Translations under genes and position numbers: made by a program
Shown here: one piece after another, positions 1-7,100 of the stretch
Position numbering within the stretch: the stretch's first letter is position 1
How the letters are laid out: each line of letters starts with the position of its first letter
Assembly (NCBI GenBank): GCA_964443875.1
Contig: CAYUET010000041.1
Location: 1 to 20,302 of the forward strand
DNA from: CAYUET01 sp964443875
Lineage (GTDB): Bacteria; Auribacterota; JAFGBW01
Direction of reading: 5' to 3'
Length of the DNA: 20,302 bases
The notes under the pieces: generated by a model
What the model was told of the DNA's origin: nothing
Database searches by the model: none
What the model saw: only the letters and a program-made list of their open reading frames with translations

Positions 1-456
1 AGCCGAAAGAGCACAGAGGGTCGACTCTTCCCCGTTTCCGGTAAGGCCGTCGATCAGGAGGATGCCGGTTGTTTTCCCGGGTTTTTTGAAAAAAGGATCA
101 AAGTCTTTTCGGAGCCGGCTGAAGAGGACAAAGACGTCATCTTTCAGCCCTTCGCGGCTTTTAACAGAAAAAGAATAGGTGTCACTGTAAATAAGGCTGA
201 GACTCAGGGAATTCTGATGAATTCCGCTTTCTGTGATTTCCCAGGCAGAGGAGCAGCCCATAATCTCGGTCGACGGGGGAAGTGTTTCTTTAACCCCCTT
301 GAGAATTTCCCCCAAATCATAAGTGGAGGAGGCAAAAATGAGACAAAGAGAGGGGATGTACTGATTTAATTTTTTAAGACATCCGGCAGCAGCTTCTTTA
401 GCCGCAGCAGAGGCATCGGGATTATGAGAATGAAAGGTAGCCATTAAAGTCGGCAT
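1..456 (-). CDS. FIST-domain sensory protein, N-terminal part (truncated by window edge)
   Basis: The reading frame is open for 152 codons from an ATG at 456 down to base 1 with no stop, so the C-terminal part lies outside the window. The start is supported by a GGAGG at 463-467, six bases upstream. The translation begins MPTLMATFHSHNPDASAA and contains, near residues 63-70, the segment STEIMGCSSAW, which matches the conserved 'GCSsag' strand of FIST N-terminal domains. A further hydrophobic strand, TTGILLIDGLTGNGEES, appears near residues 132-148, where FIST proteins have a 'l.dgl.g.ee' segment. FIST proteins are small-ligand sensors, alone or fused to signalling outputs; no output domain can be seen here. 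It is divergent from the TonB-like gene at 636. An in-frame ATG at residue 5 is an alternative start but fits the ribosome site less well. Confidence 0.75.
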   Translation of the reverse strand, partial: MPTLMATFHSHNPDASAAAKEAAAGCLKKLNQYIPSLCLIFASSTYDLGEILKGVKETLPPSTEIMGCSSAWEITESGIHQNSLSLSLIYSDTYSFSVKSREGLKDDVFVLFSRLRKDFDPFFKKPGKTTGILLIDGLTGNGEESTLCALSA

Positions 457-635
457 AATTAACCTCCAAAAAGGTATTTTGGTTCGAGGCATTTATACGA
501 TCAGGCCAATTGTCTGAAAAAGGGAACAGGATATAAAAGTAATTGATTATATGCTGTTCTTGTCGTAAGAATAACAGGTGTTTTGAAAAATATCCATGAT
601 AAAAGATACGATTTAAAAATGACAACCAAGAGTAA
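457..635. promoter_or_regulatory. Divergent intergenic region with small dyads
   Basis: This 179 bp stretch separates two divergent genes and must hold both promoters. A short perfect inverted repeat, CCAAAA-N5-TTTTGG (466-482), overlaps the ribosome-binding site of the FIST gene. A second imperfect dyad lies at 554-577 (CTGTT/AACAG plus CTT/AAG). I cannot assign a sigma-70 promoter confidently. The dyads could be operators or chance structures in AT-rich DNA. Confidence 0.3.
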
Positions 636-1400
636 ATGGAATTGAGCAAACTCAGTCTTACGCATGCTTTATTTTTATCAGCAGCACTTCATGCCATGAT
701 GTTAAGTCCTTTGCATCATTGGTTGAAAAGGGCTCCGGAAGAGGAAGTGATAAAAGCAATGGAGAATATAGAGTTTGAGATTTTTCAGGCCCTTCCCCGG
801 CAGGAAGTCCCTCTTTTTTCTCCGCCGGATAAGGGTCCGGTCGCGAGTCTTTCGGAATCAGAACCGGAGTTTCTGACTTCGGCGGAATCTTCTGTATCGA
901 TGAGTGAAAAGGAGTCTGATAAAGACGGAGAGGAGCCCCTGTGGATGCCTCTTCCAAAGGAGGCGTCTTTTGTGGAGCCTTTGCCGATGATGGAGGAAAA
1001 AACGGTTGTCAAGCCCGTAAAGGAAAAAATATCGGAAAGCCTCGAATCTGAAGTTTCTCTGACGGAGTTAAAGGAATCCGAGCAGGTCAAATGGGATTAT
1101 TGCAGCCGCATCCGTTCTCTGATTGAAAACCATGCCAAGCTTCCCAAATCTCTTGCGGGTCAGATCATTTCGGATGTCGTCAAGGTGGAAATAACGCTTA
1201 ACCGGGAAGGAAAGCTTATTGACGGAACCCCGAAAATTATTGAATATGCCTCATCCCGTTTTACAGAAATCAATCAGGCGGCATTGGAAGCTGTGGTTTA
1301 TGCGGCGAAGTATTTTACTCCCATACCCAAGAGGTATCCCAAGGATAAAATCACTTTTGAATTGCCGATCCGGTTTATTTCAGGCGAGGAGTCCCGTTGA
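636..1400 (+). CDS. TonB-family energy transducer-like protein
   Basis: This 254-residue protein has the TonB layout. A short N-terminus is followed by one hydrophobic segment (about residues 11-26) carrying a Ser15-x3-His19 pair, which matches the functional Ser16/His20 pair of the E. coli TonB membrane helix. An acidic, lysine-containing, low-complexity linker (about 30-150) follows, then a C-terminal TonB-like domain from about residue 151 (VKWDYCSRIRSLIENHAKLP, then VVKVEITLNREGKLIDG). Known family role: coupling the inner-membrane proton-motive force, through ExbB/ExbD, to outer-membrane receptors or other envelope machines. The linker is less Pro-Lys repetitive than in classical TonB, so it may be a TonB-like paralogue with another partner. 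No exbB, exbD or receptor gene is in the window. The ribosome site is weak (AAGAG just upstream). It may be co-transcribed with proA, 59 bp downstream. Confidence 0.75.
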   Translation: MELSKLSLTHALFLSAALHAMMLSPLHHWLKRAPEEEVIKAMENIEFEIFQALPRQEVPLFSPPDKGPVASLSESEPEFLTSAESSVSMSEKESDKDGEEPLWMPLPKEASFVEPLPMMEEKTVVKPVKEKISESLESEVSLTELKESEQVKWDYCSRIRSLIENHAKLPKSLAGQIISDVVKVEITLNREGKLIDGTPKIIEYASSRFTEINQAALEAVVYAAKYFTPIPKRYPKDKITFELPIRFISGEESR

Positions 1401-1459
1401 CGGGGAAGATATAATTTAGAAAGACGCTTTCAGGAAGTGAAAGAGCTAAGGAGCGGAAT

Positions 1460-2740
1460 ATGAATGAAGTGATTAATAATGAGTATGAGATCAGCGAAAC
1501 GATAAAAGACATCTGTTACAGATCCCGTGAGGCGTGGTTCGCGCTGGCAAACTCCTCCTGTGATCAGCGTAATGCCATTTTGAAAAAATTGGCCGAAATA
1601 TTGAACCGCGAAAAGCAGATTATTTTATCTGCCAATGCCCAGGATCTTGAAGAGGGGCGGACATCCGGTTTGAGTCCGGCAATGCTTGACCGTCTGACGC
1701 TCAATGAAAAAAGACTTAAGGCGCTTATGGAATCCCTGGCCCAGGTTGCCGATCTTCCCGATCCCCTGGGTCTTGTACTGGATAAAAAGGTCAGGCCTAA
1801 CGGGCTTGAAATCAATAAAATCAGCGTTCCTATCGGCGTAATTGCGCTTATTTTTGAATCCAGACCCAATGTCACGGTTGATGCGGCCGCTCTGGCGATT
1901 AAAAGCGGAAACAGCATGATTTTAAAGGGTGGGAAGGAAGCGCTTCATTCCAATCAGGCTTTGGCTTTTTGTCTCAGGGAAGCCTTGAAAGAATGCAGGA
2001 TGCCGGAGGATTGTGTCTCCCTGATTCCTTTTAAAGAGAGATCTGCAACCCTGGAACTTCTTAAGCAGAAGGACAAGGTGGATCTTGTCATTCCGAGGGG
2101 AGGGGAGGGGCTTATCCGCTTTGTCACAGAAAACTCCCTGATTCCCGTGATTAAGCATTATAAGGGAATCTGTCATATTTTTGTCGACCGTGATGCGGAT
2201 CTGAATAAGGTGATTCCTGTTGTTGTGAATGCCAAATGCTCAAGACCCGGGGTATGCAATGCCCTGGAAACTCTTCTGGTTGACACCGCGATCGTTCATC
2301 TCATTTTACCGAGGCTTCTGGAGAGGCTTAAGCGGGAAGGGGTTGAATTAAGAGGGTGTGAAAGGACCTGTGAGATGGATCCGTCCGTCAAGCCGGCCAC
2401 AGAAGAAGACTGGGCAACAGAGTATTTGGATAAGATTCTTTCCATCCGGATTGTTGACGGTCTTGATGATGCTGTGGAGCATATTGAACGCTATGGCTCA
2501 CGCCATTCCGAGGCTATTCTTACGGAAAATAAAGTCACTGCAGCCCGTTTTATTCAGAATGTGGATGCTTCTGCTGTTTTTGTGAATGCCTCAACAAGAT
2601 TCAATGACGGTTTTGAGTTCGGGCTTGGCGCTGAACTGGGGATTTCGACCGATAAGCTTCATGCCCGGGGGCCCATGGGATTGAGGGAAATGACGACTTA
2701 CAAATATGTGGTTCTGGGGAGCGGACAGATCCGCGAATAA
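1460..2740 (+). CDS. proA: Glutamate-5-semialdehyde dehydrogenase (gamma-glutamyl phosphate reductase)
   Basis: Full-length for the family at 426 residues. It catalyses the NADPH-dependent reduction of gamma-glutamyl phosphate to glutamate-5-semialdehyde, the second step of cytosolic proline synthesis. Diagnostic segments are the nucleotide-binding region IGVIALIFESRPNVTVDAAA and SGNSMILKGGKEA, the segment VIPRGGEGLIRFV, and NAKCSRPGVCNALETLLV, which contains the catalytic cysteine at residue 266 (VCNA-ETLL context). The C-terminal GLGAELGISTDKLHARGPMGL is the family signature. The start at 1460 is supported by AAGGAG at 1448-1453. proB, which makes the substrate, is not adjacent. The upstream neighbour on the same strand is the TonB-like gene. 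Confidence 0.97.
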   Translation: MNEVINNEYEISETIKDICYRSREAWFALANSSCDQRNAILKKLAEILNREKQIILSANAQDLEEGRTSGLSPAMLDRLTLNEKRLKALMESLAQVADLPDPLGLVLDKKVRPNGLEINKISVPIGVIALIFESRPNVTVDAAALAIKSGNSMILKGGKEALHSNQALAFCLREALKECRMPEDCVSLIPFKERSATLELLKQKDKVDLVIPRGGEGLIRFVTENSLIPVIKHYKGICHIFVDRDADLNKVIPVVVNAKCSRPGVCNALETLLVDTAIVHLILPRLLERLKREGVELRGCERTCEMDPSVKPATEEDWATEYLDKILSIRIVDGLDDAVEHIERYGSRHSEAILTENKVTAARFIQNVDASAVFVNASTRFNDGFEFGLGAELGISTDKLHARGPMGLREMTTYKYVVLGSGQIRE

Positions 2741-2744
2741 AAAA

Positions 2745-2782
2745 GGCTGCCCGCCGGGGAGAGAAAGGGGTGGCAGGCAGCC
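2745..2782 (-). terminator. Rho-independent terminator for the amt-PII operon (possibly bidirectional)
   Basis: Two 11-base arms, 2745-2755 and 2772-2782, pair with a single mismatch (10 of 11 pairs, GC-rich, 16-nt loop). Read on the minus strand the hairpin is followed at once by six U residues (A-run 2739-2744), the classic intrinsic terminator. It lies just past the proA stop codon, so it may also end the proA transcript, although no T-run follows on the plus strand. Its natural client is the minus-strand PII gene, which now ends about 260 bp away because of the intervening CocE fragment and gap. Confidence 0.8.
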
Positions 2783-2798
2783 TGGACGGGTTCTGGGT
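2782..2798 (+). repeat. 17-bp direct repeat, left copy, at an assembly junction
   Basis: CTGGACGGGTTCTGGGT occurs here and again at 3025-3041, immediately after the N run. The identity starts exactly at the first base of the right-hand contig, which suggests that the two contigs overlap here. Confidence 0.9.
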
Positions 2799-2871
2799 AT
2801 GGGCACAGGAATATCGTATACAAAATTATGGCGTTCGTGTGAACGCTTGCCTGCTGGCGAGGGAGACGGCG

Positions 2872-3014
2872 ATGCCGACTGAGACAAAGACGTATGAGAT
2901 AAAAGTGCTGCTGCACTTGATGGTGCCGATGCGTGATGGCGTGCGATTGGTTACCGATGTCTACCTGCCGGATGCCGAAGGGCCATTTCCGGTCATTCTG
3001 CAGCGCACCCCGTA
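2872..3014 (+). CDS. CocE/NonD (peptidase S15) hydrolase, N-terminal fragment; probable assembly intruder
   Basis: An ATG preceded by GGGAG at 2861-2865 opens a frame of 47 codons plus two bases, running into the N gap. The peptide includes LMVPMRDGVRLVTDVYLP and GPFPVILQRTP followed by TA (a Tyr codon if completed). This matches the N-terminus of CocE/NonD family serine hydrolases (X-Pro dipeptidyl-peptidase S15), where 'vpMRDGvrLatDvYlP' and 'PvLlqRTPY' are conserved. The rest of such a protein (usually more than 500 residues) is absent: after the gap comes the 3' end of the PII gene on the opposite strand. The piece is richer in G and C at wobble positions than its neighbours. I infer that it belongs elsewhere in this genome or to another organism. 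Confidence 0.7.
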
Positions 3015-3024
3015 NNNNNNNNNN
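3015..3024. other. Assembly gap (10 N)
   Basis: A run of ten Ns between the CocE fragment and the right-hand copy of the 17-bp repeat. The round length suggests a nominal gap of unknown true size. Confidence 0.98.
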
Positions 3025-3041
3025 CTGGACGGGTTCTGGGT
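3025..3041 (+). repeat. 17-bp direct repeat, right copy
   Basis: Identical to 2782-2798; it begins the contig after the gap and ends at the stop codon of the PII gene. Confidence 0.9.
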
Positions 3042-3382
3042 TATCCGATCGCGCTCGGACCTTTTTCCTCTGTACGGATGCGTATGCATTCCTGCATATC
3101 CATGACAAAGATTTTTCCGTCACCGGTTTCACCTGTTTTTGCGCCTTTGATGATGGCCTTGAGGGTGGCCTCAAGGAAATTATCATTAACGGCAATTTCC
3201 AGGCGAATTTTTTTGAGAAGATTCCCGGTTTCACGGGCGCCTCTGTAAACTTCCGTAATTCCCATCTGTCTGCCGTGACCTAAGACTTCGCTCACAGTGA
3301 TCAGATTGACGTCTGCCTTATAAAGCTCTTCCTTCACTTCTTCGAGCTTATAGGGCTGTATGATGGCTATAATCAGTTTCAT
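3041..3382 (-). CDS. PII family nitrogen-regulatory protein, variant lacking the uridylylation tyrosine
   Basis: A 113-residue trimer-forming PII signal protein that integrates 2-oxoglutarate and ATP/ADP levels. It aligns without gaps to E. coli GlnB from residue 1: GHGRQMGITEVYRG at 35-48 is the base of the T-loop, TGETGDGKIFV holds the nucleotide-binding B-loop region, and RIRTEEKG is the C-loop. Tyr46 is present, but position 51, where GlnB/GlnK have the uridylylated Tyr, is Glu (YRGARETGN), and position 49 is Ala, so the cyanobacterial phosphoserine is also absent. It follows amt by 12 bp with an AGGAGG site, the classic arrangement in which PII plugs the transporter. Covalent control by GlnD is therefore unlikely; direct effector control is inferred. 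Confidence 0.93.
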   Translation of the reverse strand: MKLIIAIIQPYKLEEVKEELYKADVNLITVSEVLGHGRQMGITEVYRGARETGNLLKKIRLEIAVNDNFLEATLKAIIKGAKTGETGDGKIFVMDMQECIRIRTEEKGPSAIG

Positions 3383-3394
3383 TAAAGACCTCCT

Positions 3395-4621
3395 TTATTG
3401 TAATACGGTATAAGCACTTTCGTGGTGCTGCGTTAAATCGAGGCCCATCACCTCTTCTTTTTCTGTCACTCGCATACCAATCAACAGATCCACGACCTTG
3501 TAAATAATGTATGTACCCACAAGGCAGTAAGCGATTGTTGCTCCCACGGCTGTGAGCTGGATCATCAGAAGCTTTGCATTTCCGAAGAAAAAACCGTTGG
3601 CACCCGCGGAATTAATCGCTGTGGAGGCGAAAAGTCCTGTGGCCAGAGCGCCCCAGATTCCACCGACACAGTGTACTCCGAAAGCATCAAGGGAATCATC
3701 ATACCCCAGTTTGGGCTTGAGGAAGCTGACGGAGAAGTAGCAGAATACGCTCACCAGAAGGCCGATAATGATGGAAGGGATAATTCCTACAAAACCGGCG
3801 GCAGGAGTAATCGCCACCAAACCTGCAACAGCGCCTGAGGCAGTACCGAACATGGTCGGCTTCCCTATTTTAATCCATTCCAGCAGCGCCCATGACAGTC
3901 CTGCTGCTGCTGCTGCAGTGTTGGTGACGACAAAGGCGTTGGCGGCAAGGCCATTGGCACCCAGTGCGCTTCCCGCATTGAAACCAAACCAGCCGAACCA
4001 TAAGAGAGATGCTCCCAGTACAACAAAAGGCAGATTGTGCGGTATCGGAGCAGATTTCTCAAGATTCTTTCTTCTACCAAGCAGGATGGCGGTTAAAAGA
4101 GCCGCTATACCTGCATTGATGTGAACAACTGTTCCGCCGGCAAAATCAAGAGCACCGAGTTTACGGATCCAGCCGCCTATTCCCCATACCCAGTGACAGA
4201 TCGGGTCATAGACAAAAGTGGCCCATAAAATCGTGAAAATAAGAAAGCCTGCGAATTTCATTCTTTCGGCAAAGGCTCCCACAATCAGGGCGGGGGTGAT
4301 GATGGCAAACATGGCCTGAAAAATCATGAAGGCCTGGTGGGGGATGGTGGCGGAGTAGTCCGGATAGGGGTCAAGACCGACTCCTTTAAGACCGGCCCAC
4401 GCAAAACCTCCCCAGAAGCCGTCAGACGGCGCAAAGGAAAGGCTGTAGCCGATTAAAACCCATTGCACGCTTATGGCGCACACAATAACCATGCATTGCA
4501 TGAGAATGCTTAAGATATTTTTTTTCCTCACCATCCCGCCGTAAAAGAAGGCAAGACCGGGAGTCATGAGCAGCACTAACGCTGCTGAAATCAGAACAAA
4601 CGCTGTATCACCTGAGTTCAT
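3395..4621 (-). CDS. amt: Ammonium transporter (Amt/MEP/Rh family)
   Basis: A 408-residue polytopic inner-membrane channel conducting ammonium. The family signature DFAGGTVVHINAG...LLGRR is present (Asp159 onward), and the two pore histidines are visible: His167 in GGTVVH and His317 in DAFGVHCVGG. About eleven hydrophobic segments fit the Amt fold. There is no cleaved signal peptide: the N-terminus MNSGDTAFVLISAALVLLMT already forms the first helix, as in many non-enteric Amt proteins. It lies second in the operon, 18 bp after the TorF-type porin gene with a GGAG ribosome site, and is followed by the PII gene, so transport is presumably gated by that PII. Expression is probably sigma-54 dependent from the promoter at 5444-5459. 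Confidence 0.97.
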   Translation of the reverse strand: MNSGDTAFVLISAALVLLMTPGLAFFYGGMVRKKNILSILMQCMVIVCAISVQWVLIGYSLSFAPSDGFWGGFAWAGLKGVGLDPYPDYSATIPHQAFMIFQAMFAIITPALIVGAFAERMKFAGFLIFTILWATFVYDPICHWVWGIGGWIRKLGALDFAGGTVVHINAGIAALLTAILLGRRKNLEKSAPIPHNLPFVVLGASLLWFGWFGFNAGSALGANGLAANAFVVTNTAAAAAGLSWALLEWIKIGKPTMFGTASGAVAGLVAITPAAGFVGIIPSIIIGLLVSVFCYFSVSFLKPKLGYDDSLDAFGVHCVGGIWGALATGLFASTAINSAGANGFFFGNAKLLMIQLTAVGATIAYCLVGTYIIYKVVDLLIGMRVTEKEEVMGLDLTQHHESAYTVLQ

Positions 4622-4639
4622 GGGTTGTTTCTCCTTTAT

Positions 4640-5386
4640 TTAAAATGTGTAAGCAAGGGTTAAGCCGCCAAAAAATTCCTCATCCTGATTCCCGTCGTTT
4701 TCATCTTCAAGGTCTCCAAACGGCATGGAATAGTTGATGTTGGGTTTCATGGATAATGCGGAAGTCAGGGGAACGGTGAGTCCTGCCCCGATAAGCGCAT
4801 CAAAGCCCTCCCCTTGAATGAAAAGCTCATCATTGTAACCGACATGTCCGGCCAGATCCAGGGATGCGGAAGCAACGGGAATACTGTAGGCGAGGTTTAG
4901 AACATAATACATGCCGTCTCCGCCTCCGTCTTCTTCATCCCCGTAGTCTTTATAGATATAAAGAGAGGGGCTTAAGGGAAGTGCCAGGGCGATCGCACCA
5001 TAGTATTCCTTACTTCGTAAATCAGATCCGACAAAATCATAATAGGTGTGACCCATGGAGAAGCTGACCTTTTCGAGCGAAAAGGTGTAGTCGATCACAT
5101 AGTCCACTTCATCGGAAGCCAGATCATCCCCTGTTCCGATGTCTTCATTGCCCCAGAGACTTAATTTGACAACGCCCAGATCGGATTTGGGGGTTGAGAG
5201 ATAAAGTCCCGGCTGCATTACGGTATCGGTGTCCAGGGTAAATCCTCTCCAGACATATTTGGAGAAGAAGGAGGTGTCTCCGGATACGGAAAATCCCGCA
5301 TCCGACAATACGCCGCCTGCCGCATACGCCTGAATCCCGCACGCCAGTAAAAAGGTCCCTGTCAGAGTCAATACTAATTTTTTCAT
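4640..5386 (-). CDS. TorF family putative porin (Gcw_chp domain)
   Basis: A 248-residue exported protein. Residues 1-22 form a signal peptide (MKKL, hydrophobic core, AYA before Ala-Gly-Gly). The mature N-terminus, FSVSGDTSFFSKYVWRGFTLDT..VMQPGLYL, matches the signature of the TorF/Gcw_chp family of outer-membrane beta-barrels ('S.Y.wRG......qp'). Alternating amphipathic strands follow, and the chain ends LAYTF, with the C-terminal Phe used by the BAM machinery. An LLAC at 13-16 resembles a lipobox, but the AYA site fits better. The role in this family is not firmly known; members often sit beside amt-glnK, and permeation of small nitrogen solutes through the outer membrane is an inference. 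It is the first gene of the operon, with GGAGG nine bases before the start. Confidence 0.85.
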   Translation of the reverse strand: MKKLVLTLTGTFLLACGIQAYAAGGVLSDAGFSVSGDTSFFSKYVWRGFTLDTDTVMQPGLYLSTPKSDLGVVKLSLWGNEDIGTGDDLASDEVDYVIDYTFSLEKVSFSMGHTYYDFVGSDLRSKEYYGAIALALPLSPSLYIYKDYGDEEDGGGDGMYYVLNLAYSIPVASASLDLAGHVGYNDELFIQGEGFDALIGAGLTVPLTSALSMKPNINYSMPFGDLEDENDGNQDEEFFGGLTLAYTF

Positions 5387-5443
5387 GATTCTTTTCCTCC
5401 TTTCAATAGGGAAAACATGGTTTGTTTTGTTGAAGACTTATTA

Positions 5444-5459
5444 AGCAACAGATGTGCCA
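5444..5459 (-). promoter_or_regulatory. Sigma-54 (-24/-12) promoter of the TorF-amt-PII operon
   Basis: The minus strand reads TGGCACATCTGTTGCT: TGGCAC, five bases, TTGCT, which is the full sigma-54 consensus. Transcription should start near 5432, giving a leader of about 46 nt to the TorF start codon. Nitrogen-stress control through an NtrC-type activator is the expected wiring for an amt operon. Confidence 0.88.
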
Positions 5460-5547
5460 TGTTTTGAAATCGGCTTTAAGCTGTTGATTTCGAGAAGAAT
5501 AAAAAAAGGATATTCTCCAGAGGGAAATGGGGGGGATGAATTGTGTC

Positions 5548-5589
5548 TACAAAAATGTATTAAATAAAAACGATGAATACATTTTTGTA
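5548..5589. promoter_or_regulatory. 14-bp perfect inverted repeat made of two TACA-N4-TGTA dyads
   Basis: The arms 5548-5561 and 5576-5589 are perfectly complementary with a 14-nt spacer. Each arm itself contains the dyad TACA-N4-TGTA (5548-5559 and 5578-5589), and the two dyads are offset by 30 bp, close to three helical turns. The centre is about 135 bp upstream of the expected sigma-54 start, a typical enhancer distance. It also begins only 8 bp after the stop codon of the PHP-like gene, so it could instead act as a weak AT-rich hairpin terminator; no U-run follows outside the stem. Confidence 0.55.
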
Positions 5590-5597
5590 TTTAATGA

Positions 5598-6371
5598 TCA
5601 GCCGGAGAAATAACGGATCTGGCGAAGGACGAATTCCGGCAGGCTTGTTCTTTTGCCCAGAGAGGTAAAGGGCTGGAATCCGGAAAGCAGGATGGACTGC
5701 ATGGAAAAAAGCGGGGTTTCAGGATTGAATTCTCCTTCAAAGAGGGTTGCGTATCTTCCAAGGAATTTTTCCTCGCCCTTCATGGGCAGGGGGTCGGATC
5801 CGGCCAGCAGGGATTTCTGAACCCTGCGGATCTGCCGGATAATCCTTGAGTCCGGAAGGCAGTCAGGTCTCATGTAGGTGTCTGCAAAAAGGAGGGAGTA
5901 GTCCTTGCACAGAGGGAGTAAATGTTCAACGGCCTTTCCTCTTTTAAGGAGCCATTTGCCCGCACCCCAGGGAAGAATGGGAATGGCCTTCTGCCCTCTT
6001 ATTTCCTTAAGGGTTTCTTCAAGGCTCAGGCCGTCGCGGATGGGGGCTAAAAGTCCCATGGCCAGGAGCTCAATTTTTTCAATGCACTTGATCTGAAAGC
6101 CCGGAAAAAGATAAAGGCTGGAAGACGAAGTTTTGACGAGCAGTGTTTTCTGATCCGGACAGAGAGTCACGGTCAGATCCGCATCAATAAAACGTATTTT
6201 ACCCTGAAGAAAGTCCTCATGAAAACGGTATTGAAAGCGGTCGGTGAGAAAGGCCGCCTTAAGGGCTTCATCAGGACAAAGGGAGGAAAGATTCCGGGCA
6301 AGGGTTTTAAGCGCAAAAGGGAGATTAAAGAAGGGATAAAGGTGGACATGGGTGTCGGCGATGATCTTCAT
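5598..6371 (-). CDS. PHP-like metal-dependent hydrolase domain protein, function unknown
   Basis: This 257-residue protein opens MKIIADTHVHLYP, the first metal-binding motif (D-x-H-x-H) typical of PHP and related amidohydrolase folds. Near the C-terminus LLAGSDPLP resembles the late 'aGSDaH'-type strand, but with no His after the Asp. I see no full set of the other PHP metal ligands: candidate residues are His51 (RFHED) and Asp64/Asp166, but the alignment is uncertain, so it may be degenerate. No signal peptide or membrane segment is seen. Its ATG directly abuts the TAA of the methyltransferase gene, so it is translationally coupled and probably works with it. A substrate cannot be predicted. 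Confidence 0.6.
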   Translation of the reverse strand: MKIIADTHVHLYPFFNLPFALKTLARNLSSLCPDEALKAAFLTDRFQYRFHEDFLQGKIRFIDADLTVTLCPDQKTLLVKTSSSSLYLFPGFQIKCIEKIELLAMGLLAPIRDGLSLEETLKEIRGQKAIPILPWGAGKWLLKRGKAVEHLLPLCKDYSLLFADTYMRPDCLPDSRIIRQIRRVQKSLLAGSDPLPMKGEEKFLGRYATLFEGEFNPETPLFSMQSILLSGFQPFTSLGKRTSLPEFVLRQIRYFSG

Positions 6372-7100
6372 TTAAGCCTGCTTTCTGTCAAGCCGTATAA
6401 TCACGGGAGATCCGAAGATATTGCTGAGTCCCGTAAAACGGACGGAGGCTTCCATGAATGCGCAAAGCGCCTTGATTTTGAGCATCCGGTGCAGGGCCAT
6501 GGGGAAAACAAACTGGCCGTACTGGGAATGAAGAAAAAAACCGTGTTTATTGAATTCTTTTTCCAGAACCTTTTGACGGAACATGGAAAAGGTTCGGGTG
6601 TTTTTTTCAAGGCCTTTTTTTAAATGGAAAAATAAGTCTGAAAAATAGTTGATGCTCTGGAGGCTTGAAAAGTCAACCAGTGCGGAATCTTTTGCAACCC
6701 GGCAAAGTTCCGCGATAAATTGAGGGTAATCCGGGATATGGGTGAGCATGCGGTAGCTTATCACCGCATCAAAGGATTTATCCGGAAAGGGAAGGTGAAG
6801 CAGGGATCCTTCCGCAAATTGAATTCTGGAATCGTCAATATAGTTCTGAATTCTTTTTTTACAGGAAGCATCGCTTCCCAGAACAGTGATTTTATGTCCG
6901 GCACGAAGAAGTCCTTCAATATTCTGGCCATGACCTCCGCCTGCATCCAGAATAGTCATGGGGGGCTTTCCGGAAAGAAGTTTTTGTGTTCCGGTTTCCT
7001 GGACTTTTAAAAACCATTGGCCCACTTCCCCGCGAAACCGGGTGGCATAGTCGTCTGTGGAGGAGTGAATATCCGGGCAATCCGGGTTGTCATTATCCAT
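6372..7100 (-). CDS. Class I SAM-dependent methyltransferase
   Basis: A 242-residue protein (from the chosen start) with a Rossmann methyltransferase core: motif I MTILDAGGGHGQN at about 48-60, an acidic position after strand 2 (VLGSDAS), motif II/III IQFAEGSLLHLPFPDKSFD, and the helix-preceding FDAVISYRMLTHIPD, as in the Methyltransf_11/ubiE-like group. The substrate is unknown. I chose the ATG at 7100 because it overlaps the xseA stop by 8 bp, which is typical of coupled genes; an in-frame ATG at 7145 would add 15 low-complexity residues (MPFPPFKLSTPRNPP) and overlap xseA further. The gene is followed with zero spacing by the PHP-like gene. The C-terminal third is hydrophobic and basic, perhaps membrane- or lipid-associated. 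Confidence 0.82.
   Translation of the reverse strand: MDNDNPDCPDIHSSTDDYATRFRGEVGQWFLKVQETGTQKLLSGKPPMTILDAGGGHGQNIEGLLRAGHKITVLGSDASCKKRIQNYIDDSRIQFAEGSLLHLPFPDKSFDAVISYRMLTHIPDYPQFIAELCRVAKDSALVDFSSLQSINYFSDLFFHLKKGLEKNTRTFSMFRQKVLEKEFNKHGFFLHSQYGQFVFPMALHRMLKIKALCAFMEASVRFTGLSNIFGSPVIIRLDRKQA

Noticed and set aside
2782..3041. 17-bp repeats as target-site duplication of a transposon
   Set aside because: No transposase or terminal inverted repeats are present, the length is unusual, and one copy begins exactly at a contig end, which is better explained by overlapping contigs.
3768..4124. 118-codon plus-strand frame
   Set aside because: It is antisense to amt; the Ala/Pro-rich peptide is the shadow of the transporter helices.
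6219..6623. 134-codon plus-strand frame
   Set aside because: It is antisense to the junction of the methyltransferase and PHP-like genes, both of which have recognisable motifs on the minus strand.
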